A stretch of DNA of 64,000 bases from Fereydounia khargensis. Taxonomy: Eukaryota > Basidiomycota > Ustilaginomycetes > Urocystidales > Fereydouniaceae. Both the position numbers and the translations under genes were made by a program. Shown in pieces: positions 31,521-40,379 of the stretch. The stretch's first letter is position 1; each line of letters starts with the position of its first letter. The stretch lies in the NCBI GenBank assembly GCA_026413255.1, contig JAOCZO010000028.1, positions 60,827-124,826 of the forward strand, read 5' to 3'. A model generated the notes under the pieces. The model was not told where the DNA came from. It saw nothing but the letters and a program-made list of their open reading frames with translations, and did no database searches.

Positions 31521-33809
31521 ATGCCTGCTCTCAACGCCGGCCCATCCGAGCCGACCAAGGCGTTTGGATCCGAAGACTTTATCGCGTTTGACTTTGACGA
31601 TGACTTTACCAACGCGACCAACAGCCGAGCTCCATCCGGCTATAACTCACACCACGAGGACGATGACCGCGCCGCGCCCACAAATCAGCATCTCCGCAAG
31701 CCACATCTCAAGGATGCAGCCAACCCTTCTGCCTCTGCCTCTGCCTCTGCTTCGGCATCCAGCAGCCGTGCCTCCAGCGTCAGTGCATCCAGCAGCGGCA
31801 AGGGCAAGAAGCGCAAGCTAGACGACCGCGAACAGGAAGTGCAGCTCTCTCGCAAGCAGCGACAGGCAGCCGCTGCTCGTGCTACTCCTTGGGCCGACGA
31901 CGTCGACTGGGACCGGTGCAAAAACGGTGCAGAGATGCTCCATCGCGAACTCATGGCCTTTGACAACTGGCTCGCGCCCTCCTACGCTGAGCACGAAGTC
32001 CGATCCATGGTCATCGAGCTCATTGCACGAGCTATCAAGTCCCAGTGGCGCGACGCTCAGGTATTCGCCTTTGGCAGCCAGCAAACAAAACTCTACCTGC
32101 CACAGGGTGATATCGACCTTGTCGTAGTCAGCGACTCTATGGAGCACGCTCGCCGTGAATCTACATTACGCAGCATGGCTTCTTGCCTCCGCAAGAACAA
32201 CCTTGCTACCGACGTGCAGGTCATTGCCCGCGCCAAGGTCCCCATCGTCAAGTTTGTCTGCACCTACGCCAAGCTCAAGGTCGACATCTCGATCAACCAG
32301 ACCAACGGTCTCGCTGCGGCCAAGTACGTCAACAGCTGGCTCTACCGCAGTCCGTGTATTCGTCCTCTGGTCATGACCGTCAAGCACCTTCTTGTTCAGC
32401 GTGGCATGAGCGAGGTCTTCTCTGGCGGGCTTGGAAGCTATAGTGTCATCATTATGGTCATCTCCTTCCTGCAATTACACCCCAAGCTGCAGCGCGACGA
32501 GATCGACCCAGCCCGCAACCTCGGCGTGCTCTTCCTCGAGTTTCTTGAACTGTATGGAAAGTATTTTGGCTATGACAATGTCGGCATTTCGATCCGCGGC
32601 AAGGGCGGCTACTTTAGCAAGGCACGACGTGGGTGGAAGGACGAGCGACGCCCCTTTATGCTCTCGATTGAAGACCCACATGATCCGACCAACGACATTA
32701 GCAAGGGCTCTTACAACATTATCAGCATTCGCTCTGCCCTTGCTGGTGCCTTTGATATTATCACCGCTGCCATCTACCAGCAGGCAAAGAACCGCGCTGA
32801 GGCAACTGGCAGACATACCAAGTTTGGTGACCACGAGCTGATCGACCCGAATGAGGCAGCTCGACGTGCGCTGCTCGAAGAGGCACGCAATGGGGGCCCT
32901 TCGGTGCATGGTACGGACGACAAGCACCCCAGGAGCTTACTCGGGACGGTTCTTGGTGTCAGTCCGGCCATGGTCAAGCAGCGCAGAGACATGGACGATC
33001 TCTTTCACTCTGGCTCTCTGCAGCACCGTCTTGGCATCCCACCGCCAAGTCGAGATGAAGACTTTGCTCCTCCACTAGAGCCGCATACTGTTATGGGCGA
33101 CGTACTTGCGCCTGTGGAGCCAGGAAAGGGAAAGAAGGACATGAGCAACCGAGCCAAGCGCTTTGTCGAAAAGGCGCAGCGAAAGAAGGAGAAGAAGGAG
33201 CGTCAAAAGGCTAAGAAGAAGGCGCTCAAGGAGGCCGGTGCCGGTGACGGTGACGGTGATGGTGACGGCGCTGATGCGGACAATGCCATCAGTGTGGCTG
33301 ACAGCTCGCGCGCCAACTCACCAGACAATGAGAAGGAGAAGAGCGGATTCGATATGGCCCGAGAGAACGGGACATCCAAAGCCCACGCCAATGGGAAAAG
33401 CCTGGCAGATGCCATCAGGATCTCATCAGACAGCGAGGACGATTCGAGGTACACGCGACCCGCGTCCAAGAAGCGCAAGAAGGCGTCCGGCTCTTCTACG
33501 GCAGTCGTTGCAGGGGTAGATGATGACTTGTCGCTCTCGGCGCCAAGCACCTTCGTAAGTGACTCGTCCGAAGATAACCGATCGGATGAGGATCTGAGTC
33601 TTCCCACGGCTGTGAACAGTAACGGGACCAGCGCGATCAGCTCTCCACGTGCTGGTGGAGCCAAGGGATCGCCCAAGCCGACGCAGCCGAAGACCAAGGG
33701 ATCTAAGAAGCTCTCCAAGCGCGAGAGGCGAGACTTTTGGGCGTCCAAGTCTGGGACGAATAGTCCAGTACCCCGCGACGGGAGTGGCGTAGCAGCGATT
33801 CTAGAGTAA
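31521..33809 (+). CDS. TRF4: Non-canonical poly(A) polymerase of the TRF4/5 (TRAMP) family
   Basis: Nuclear nucleotidyltransferase that oligoadenylates aberrant RNAs for exosome decay. Intronless, 762 aa, starting at the ATG giving MPALNAGPSEPT. After an acidic Ser/Ala-rich N-terminus, the catalytic domain begins near residue 120 (WADDVDWDRCKN). FGSQQTKLYLPQGDIDLVVV near residue 185-205 holds the DxD metal-binding pair; GGLGSYSVIIMVISFLQ and LGVLFLEFLELYGKYF mark the central and PAP-associated regions. The last 230 residues are Lys-rich then Ser/Asp-rich low complexity with no zinc knuckle; in budding yeast RNA binding comes from the partner Air1/2. A Ser-Ala repeat in the N-terminus comes from a CTCTGC array. 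The 3' end is 70 bp from the oppositely oriented KTI12. Confidence 0.93.
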   Translation: MPALNAGPSEPTKAFGSEDFIAFDFDDDFTNATNSRAPSGYNSHHEDDDRAAPTNQHLRKPHLKDAANPSASASASASASSSRASSVSASSSGKGKKRKLDDREQEVQLSRKQRQAAAARATPWADDVDWDRCKNGAEMLHRELMAFDNWLAPSYAEHEVRSMVIELIARAIKSQWRDAQVFAFGSQQTKLYLPQGDIDLVVVSDSMEHARRESTLRSMASCLRKNNLATDVQVIARAKVPIVKFVCTYAKLKVDISINQTNGLAAAKYVNSWLYRSPCIRPLVMTVKHLLVQRGMSEVFSGGLGSYSVIIMVISFLQLHPKLQRDEIDPARNLGVLFLEFLELYGKYFGYDNVGISIRGKGGYFSKARRGWKDERRPFMLSIEDPHDPTNDISKGSYNIISIRSALAGAFDIITAAIYQQAKNRAEATGRHTKFGDHELIDPNEAARRALLEEARNGGPSVHGTDDKHPRSLLGTVLGVSPAMVKQRRDMDDLFHSGSLQHRLGIPPPSRDEDFAPPLEPHTVMGDVLAPVEPGKGKKDMSNRAKRFVEKAQRKKEKKERQKAKKKALKEAGAGDGDGDGDGADADNAISVADSSRANSPDNEKEKSGFDMARENGTSKAHANGKSLADAIRISSDSEDDSRYTRPASKKRKKASGSSTAVVAGVDDDLSLSAPSTFVSDSSEDNRSDEDLSLPTAVNSNGTSAISSPRAGGAKGSPKPTQPKTKGSKKLSKRERRDFWASKSGTNSPVPRDGSGVAAILE

Positions 33810-33879
33810 AACCATGCAATTATCATTGATGGTGTTTTGATTGCAAGATACAAGTACAAGTGTGCGTGTGTGGGTTAGA

Positions 33880-34952
33880 CTAGAGTGAAGCTTCGAGGAA
33901 AGCGACGAACCTATTCGCAATGAGCCACTCGGGGGAAGGGTTTTTGTCTACATTCGTCGCGGACGGCTTGTGTGTGCCCTGGCTGAGGTTGAACTGGACG
34001 CCTTCCTGGCGAGCAGCAATGCCGAGTTCGTTGATTGCAGCTGACCCGGCGCTATGCATGCGGATAAAGTGGCGACGAAGACGTTGGAGAGCGGCCATGG
34101 AGATGGCCTTATCTCCTGGGAGTTGGAGGGGGATTTGCTTGCCACCGGACACGTTTAGGGGGATGGTGGATCCCGGATCTGCGCCGAAGGAAGCCTGGTG
34201 TTCCAGGAGGAGGGTGACGACGGACTGAGTGGACGACTCGAGCTGAGTAAGGTAGCTGGACGTGGTGCTGCGAGTGGGTGCGACGACCTCGGGGGCCTTC
34301 TTGATTGCGCCACGTGTGGCTGCGTCCCAGATGTCGTCGAGAGGCAGCGGGTCGCTCTGGACCGAGCCGGAGCCGTTAGGGTCGAGGATGGAGGGAACGA
34401 GGAAGAGGGGCGAGTCCCAGCGCGTCATGGCGTTCGGTTCCTCGTACCGCATGCAGAGCGAGTCGAGCGTCTCGTCGTCGTAGCCCACACCGTCCCCGTG
34501 CTCCTGCCGCCGCTCCGCATTCCACCGACGACAAAGCGCCGGCGGTGCATGCACGTGCACCGTGAGACAGCACACACCGACCTCACGCGCAGCACACCAC
34601 AGCTGGTACCGAAAGCCCTTGATGTTGAGCCCTGCCCCGCCGTCGGCTATCACGATCGTATCTCGCCCCAACGCCCGTGTTACCGCGGAGAGATACGACG
34701 CCCGCGCTGGTTTCTCTGTCCGTTGAGCTAGTATCGAGGTCAGAAGGTGCGAAGCGGGTGGTGCAGGCCAAGGGTCAGCTTACAGGCGTAGGCAGAGCGA
34801 GAGACGTGCGTGTCTTGATCGGAAACGATGACCACTCGACTCGGCGCCGAAGACGGCGAGGCTTGAATGCGTGCCTCAAAGTCGTCCTTCATCTGTTGCG
34901 AGCGCCGGCTGCGTCCCGAGGACGGTAGGCCTGAGACGGTAATGAGCGCCAT
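33880..34952 (-). CDS. KTI12: KTI12, Elongator-associated P-loop protein
   Basis: Kti12 supports Elongator in wobble-uridine modification of tRNA. My model has exons 34784-34952 and 33880-34727 (338 aa), removing a 56-nt intron with GTAAGC donor and CTAG acceptor. The join creates SRSAYASQRTEKPARASYLS, matching the family's run before SAVTRALGRDTIVIADG. The start is the ATG giving MALITVSGLP. IKGFRYQLWCAARE and later RWDSPLF are family hallmarks. The Walker A motif reads GLPSSGRS: the invariant lysine is replaced by arginine (R14, codon CGC at 34911-34913). Because Kti12 needs ATP/tRNA-dependent P-loop activity, this substitution is unusual. The divergent neighbour is SDH1. Confidence 0.93.
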
Positions 34953-36021
34953 GGTGTGACACAGGAGTGTTCCCCGAGGATCAGTGAGTGTTTGTTGCGA
35001 GACGGGCTGATGCTGAACCCTTCCCATCCCGTATAGCTGGAAATGGAAATTTCTTCCTGGAACTCAGGACCAACATTGTCACGCTGACGTCAGCATCGAT
35101 ATGGAGGTGCAAGTGCGGCTCCGAGATACGGAGAGCCGGCTGTCAGTTGGACGCCAATGACGAGTTCTGTAAATCGGATCCCGACCTGAACCGGGGCGTG
35201 CGGGATCGACCGGAACACGGCCGGCACTGGATTAGCAAAGCGCGAACTGCTAGAAGAAGAAAAAGGACACGAAAATACGGCGGGATGGAACTGGTCTGCT
35301 GCTTACAAATGGACGCGCGCGCAAACGGGCCACGGAAAGCACGGAGTCGGCAGGGCGGGGAGGGGAGGGTGGCGGAGCGGAGGGCAGGGGAAGGGGCTGC
35401 AGCTGTGCTGCTTGGCTCATCTACACATCAAACTGCTGCGCGTCTTAGCGAATCAGCAGCACTGACCGGGCTCAGACTCGGACGCTTGTAGCCGGCCAGC
35501 GCCGCCCAAGCGCGCGTAGGATGGAAAAAATAAAATCCAATCAAGGCCGAGTTCAGGCTGCCAGGGCAAGGCTGTTCGTTTTCTATTGCCCCGCACGGCT
35601 CGCTCGCTCGCTGGCGGGCAGACCCAATTCAATACAAGGAGGATACTGTAATCAAGTGAGGAAGAAGCGGAGGCGAGCAGACACGCTCAGCTCGCTTTGC
35701 TTCCCTCAGCAGCAAAGTCCCCAACGCCGCTCTGGCCGCTGCCTGTCTGACTGCCCCTCCCCATCTTTTGTAATTCCCCCCTCCTCTCGCAAGCACGCCT
35801 GTCCGATTGCTGGCGACCGTGCCTGCCAGGCCTCTCCCCCTCTCTCACGCATTCACCAACCAACTCGTGTGGATCATCATTTGTCCATTCTTCCTCTCTT
35901 GCCACAATCTACACCTCACCTTTCCCTCCCGACGTATAACAACAACAACCTCATCAACATCATCGTCTCATAGCCTGGAGGAAGCTGTGATTCGTCTCAT
36001 CATCCCCACCACATACATCCC
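34953..36021. other. Divergent intergenic region KTI12 / SDH1
   Basis: Contains G/A-rich top-strand stretches (around 35350-35400) and a C/T-rich 300-bp segment before SDH1 that is probably its promoter and 5' leader. Open frames here have no family resemblance. Confidence 0.55.
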
Positions 36022-38039
36022 ATGATGTTCTCCAGGTCCGTTACCCGCGCCCTCGCGCGCACTCCCGCCAGGTCCGCTGGCTTCCACTCCACCGCCTCGG
36101 CCTCAAGGATCATTGCTTCCCAGCCCCTTCGCGCTAAGGAGGCTCCTACTCCTCTCGACGCTGCCAAGGGCTACCCCGTCATCGAGCACGAGTACGTATT
36201 TTCCTTGTCCCACTGATCAAGCCGGCTGATCCACTGAACCCGTCTTCCCCTCTTCCTTTCTACCCACTCAGGTACGATGCCATCGTTGTCGGCGCTGGTG
36301 GCTCCGGTCTTCGTGCCGCGTTCGGTCTTGCCGAGGCCGGACTCAACACTGCGTGTATCACCAAGCTCTTCCCCACCCGATCCCACACCGTCGCTGCCCA
36401 GGGTGGTATCAATGCCGCTCTTGGCAATATGACCGAGGACGACTGGCGATGGCACATGTACGACACCGTCAAGGGCTCTGACTGGCTCGGTGACCAGGAC
36501 GCGATTCACTACATGTGCCGTGAGGCTCCCCGCACTGTCATTGAGCTCGAGCACTTTGGTCTTCCCTTCTCGCGAACCAAAGACGGCAAGATTTACCAGC
36601 GTGCCTTTGGTGGTCAGTCGCTCAACTACGGTAAGGGTGGCCAGGCCTACCGATGTGCTGCTGCTGCCGACCGTACTGGACACGCGATGCTTCACACCCT
36701 CTACGGCCAGTCGCTCCGCCACAACACCAACTTTTTCATCGAGTACTTTGCCCTCGACCTGATCATGGAGGATGGCGAGTGCGTCGGTGTCATGGCCCTC
36801 AACATGGAGGACGGCACCATCCATCGCTTCCGCTCCCACAAGACCGTGCTTGCCACTGGTGGCTACGGTAAGGCCTACTTCTCCGCCACCTCGGCACACA
36901 CGTGCACTGGTGACGGAATGGCCATGGTTTCGCGTGCTGGTCTTCCCCTCCAGGACCTCGAATTTGTCCAGTTCCACCCTACGGGTATCTACGGTGCCGG
37001 CTGCCTGATCACGGAGGGCTCGCGTGGTGAGGGTGGATACCTGCTCAACTCGGAGGGTGAGCGATTCATGGAGCGATACGCCCCTACTGCTAAGGACCTT
37101 GCTTCGCGTGACGTCGTTTCGCGATCCATGACGATCGAGATCCGTGAGGGCCGAGGTGTTGGTCCCGAGAAGGACCACATCTACCTCCAGCTCTCGCACC
37201 TGCCTCCGGAGGTTCTCCACGAGCGTCTCCCTGGTATCTCGGAGACTGCTGCTATTTTCGCCGGTGTTGACGTTACCAAGGAGCCCATCCCCGTTCTGCC
37301 CACGGTCCACTACAACATGGGTGGTATTCCCACCAAGTACACTGGTGAGGTTATCACCAAGGGCCCCGACGGCAAGGACAAGATTGTTCCCGGTCTGTAC
37401 GCTGCCGGTGAGACGGCGTGTGTCTCGGTGCACGGTGCCAACCGTCTGGGTGCCAACTCGCTGCTGGACATTGTCGTGTTCGGCCGTGCGTGCGCGAACC
37501 ACATTAAGGAGAACCTCTCGCCCGGCAAGCCGCACAAGGAGCTCAAGGGTGACGGCGGTGCCAAGACGATCAACGACCTGGACTGGGTGCGCAACGCGAA
37601 CGGCTCGAAGCCCACTGCTGAGATCCGAAACAACATGCAGCGTGTGATGCAGAGCGACGCTGCTGTGTTCCGAACGCAGAAGACGCTGGACGAGGGTGTT
37701 GAGAAGATTGACAAGGTGTACGAGCAGTTCCCCGATGTGTCGATCCAGGACCGATCCATGATCTGGAACTCGGACCTTGTTGAGACGCTCGAGCTCAAGA
37801 ACCTGCTTACCTGTGCCACGCAGACGATGCACTCGGCTGCGGCGCGACACGAGTCGCGAGGAGCGCACGCGCGTGAGGACTATCCCGAGCGAGATGACGA
37901 GAAGTGGATGAAGCACACGCTCTCTTGGCAGCACGAGAGCACGGGCGACAAGGTCAAGCTTGACTACCGTGGTGTGATTATGGACACGCTTGACGCTAAC
38001 GAGTGCAAGAGTGTGCCGCCGTTCAAGCGACAGTACTAA
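36022..38039 (+). CDS. SDH1: Succinate dehydrogenase flavoprotein subunit, mitochondrial
   Basis: Catalytic subunit of respiratory complex II, oxidising succinate to fumarate with covalent FAD. My model has exons 36022-36191 and 36272-38039 (645 aa) around an 80-nt intron with GTACGT donor; the join makes [16 protein letters not shown], the FAD-binding GxGxxG. The Arg/Ser-rich start [18 protein letters not shown] is a mitochondrial targeting presequence. [14 protein letters not shown] near residue 95 contains the FAD-linking histidine. Active-site segments include [22 protein letters not shown] and [13 protein letters not shown]. The C-terminus [20 protein letters not shown] is family-typical. 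Codons are strongly biased, consistent with high expression. It converges on PSF2 across 165 bp. Confidence 0.97.
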
Positions 38040-38204
38040 ACGCGCGCGTCTCCCTCTCTCTTTCCCTCTCTTTGGATAGTTAGTCGCCCGCCTTGCTCGC
38101 GGGCCCCTTTCCTCCTCCTCCTCCCTCCCTAGTTTCCATCTGAATGCGACTTGATTTATATTACTGTCGTGGTACAAGTACAAGGGGTGTATGGCGGCAT
38201 TGTG

Positions 38205-39087
38205 TCAGAACGTGTCGTTGGCGTCGTCGTCGTCGTCGTCGACAGCAAAGCGGGGTGGCCTGTTTGGCGCTGTGCTGCGGCTCCTGTCGGCGGTGTAGTA
38301 GCCCGAGTCGCTGACGTTTGCCTTGTGCTCGTCGCTGGCCTGTGGATGTGGAGGAAGCGAGAAGGCGTCTTGCGACTCGTCGTGTGTTGTTGTGTTGTCG
38401 TGCGAGTCGCCCCAGTGCGACTGGGACTGGGACTGGGACTGGGAATGGGACTCGGAGCGGGGTTCTGGTGTTGGTGAGGGGAGGGGGTGGATGTCGGCCT
38501 CTGGGGCGCGCAGAGCGCGTAGGTGAGCAAACGCGGTAGTGAAGAAGGGGCGGAGGTCTGTGATTTCGTGGAGCGAGATGCCGGTCATCTGGGGGGTGTA
38601 TTCGGTTGTCAGTACAGTAAAGGGGGGGCTAGCCAAGTAGTGTGAGACATACCTCCAAGTGTACGGGGTTGAGCATTTCGACGCCGGCGCGGACTTTAGC
38701 GTCGCGGGCCTCCTTGATGTCGCGGAGGGTAGCTCTGACGCGTGCGGCGTCTGGGATATCGTCGCTTGCGTGTTGTAGGATATCGTTTGCTATGCCTAGC
38801 CAGTGGAAGGGGAGATCTGCGAAGCCAGGGGCGGAGGTCTCGTGTCGCAGGGTGTCAGTGAGGGCGGGGAGGGTGAGCCAGCTCGGGGCTACGAGGAGCG
38901 CCTTGCCCTTGCGCTTGAGGTACAGCGCGAGCCAGAGGGGCACACTGACGGCCAGGGGCGGCGTGAAGGGCCCGTATACGCCGGAGAGGAGGCGCACGCG
39001 CTCAATGCGCACCAGCGGGATGATGCTGATCTCGCAGAGCGAGGACGCGAACGCTGCCGCTGCTGCTGCCGCTGCCGAACCCGACAT
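38205..39087 (-). CDS. PSF2: GINS complex subunit PSF2
   Basis: GINS joins Cdc45 and MCM2-7 to make the replicative helicase. My model has exons 38653-39087 and 38205-38588 (272 aa) around a 64-nt intron with GTATGT donor. After an Ala-rich start, IIPLVRIERVRLLSGVYGPF then PPLAVSVPLWLALYLKRKGK match the Psf2 core; HASDDIPDAARVRATLRDI and, across the splice, NPVHLEMTGISLHEITDLRP complete it. The last ~90 residues extend beyond the usual Psf2 end and are low complexity: four consecutive SQ pairs, a further ESQ, and a terminal Asp run. This is an SQ-rich cluster of the kind targeted by ATM/ATR kinases; that role is inferred. Divergent from TVP38 across 269 bp. Confidence 0.92.
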
Positions 39088-39218
39088 GGTGGTGGTGGTG
39101 GTGGTGGATCGCACTCGTATGCGGCGTCTCGCGTCGCGTCTCCCATTCGTGCGGTACAGGTACAGTGCGACGGGTGGGGCGGATCCGAAAAAGCTCAGCC
39201 CCAGTCTGGCAGGGTCCG

Positions 39219-39250
39219 AGCGCCGAGTGCCGAGTGCCGAGTGCGGAGTG
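39219..39250. repeat. CCGAGTG heptamer repeat
   Basis: About four copies, the last altered, in the 269-bp PSF2/TVP38 divergent promoter. Confidence 0.7.
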
Positions 39251-39356
39251 CGGGCCACGTTGCCGTTGCACAGTGAGCGTGACGAGTGGAGGTGTGGGCG
39301 ATGCACGCTGCCACCATCTCCATCTCCGGCACTGCTGTACTGTACTGTATGGGAGC

Positions 39357-40330
39357 ATGTTGGGCGGGCACCTGGGGCGCCTGCGACGCATGTACGCCGC
39401 GCTCTCGCCGACGCAGCGGGCAGCGCTGTGTGTCTTCCTGCTGTTCCAGGCGCTCCTGGCCCTCGTGTTCCTCTGGATCGGCCCGGACCGCATCTTGCAC
39501 CTCACGGCCGCCGCAGCGCGCGCGCTCGCCTCCCACCCGCCCTGGGGGGCCCTGGGCCTCGTTGCGCTCGTCGTGCTCGTCTCCTTCCCCCCACTCGTCG
39601 GCTACGGCACCGCCATCACCCTCTGCGGCCTCGGATGGGGCTCCGACTCCCTCCCCGCCGCATGGGCCCTCGCCTCCTCCGCCTGCCTCCTAGGCTCCAC
39701 CGTCGCCTTCACCACCCTCCGCTACGCCATACTACGCAACAAGTCCCACGACAGGGTCACCGCCCTCCTCCACGACCCCACCTTCGCCGCCATGGCCACC
39801 GCCGTACGCCGCAACGGCACCCGCATGGTCATCCTCATCCGCGCCTGCCCCTTCCCCTTCGCCTACTCCAACCTCTTCTTCGCTTCCCTACACGACGCCG
39901 TAACCCTCCCCCAACTCGTCCTCGCCACCGCCCTCATCACCCCCAAACTCCTCCTACACGTCTTCATCGGCGCCCGCATGGCCCAACTCATGGACCACGA
40001 TAAACGCGCAGCCCTCGACGGATCCAGCCGCGCCCTCAACGTCGCCTACATCGTCCTCGGCTCCGCCGTCGGCGCCGGCACTGGCTGGTAAGTCGCCTTC
40101 TCCCAGAAAAACAAGGCACACACTGACATGACAAAACCAGGATCGTGTGGAGAGAAACGCAAAAGGTCCTCAGCGCCATGCAGGATCAGGAGCAGGTGCA
40201 GGTGCACAGCCCCGATCTCGAGAGACACTCTGCAGACGGTGAACGCAGACCCTTCCTCATCGGCGACGACGACGACGACAACGACGACGCAGACACACGA
40301 GCGGATCCGAATACGAGTTCTGGTAGTTAG
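39357..40330 (+). CDS. TVP38: Tvp38/TMEM64-family Golgi membrane protein
   Basis: Multi-pass protein of the VTT (DedA-like) superfamily, linked to Golgi/endosome membrane organisation and lipid scrambling. My model has exons 39357-40087 and 40141-40330 (306 aa), with a 53-nt GTAAGT intron that splits the TGW codon. The VTT domain includes VGYGTAITLCGLGWG, RACPFPFAYSNLFFAS and TPKLLLHVFIGARMAQ, a strong match. At least four hydrophobic helices are visible. The C-terminal cytosolic tail is short and acidic with an Asp run. A GTACTGTACTGTA element lies about 10 bp before the start codon. From about 39480 onward codons are overwhelmingly C-ending. The stop codon is only 49 bp from that of the opposing transporter gene. 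Confidence 0.92.
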
Positions 40331-40379
40331 AGACACGGTGTACAGTACAATACAGTACAGTAGATGCATGCATTACGGC

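Noticed and set aside
36171-38183. 670-codon open frame antisense to SDH1
   Set aside because: It lies exactly opposite the SDH1 exon and shows no family motifs. The strong codon bias of SDH1 avoids stop codons on the reverse strand, so this is a shadow.
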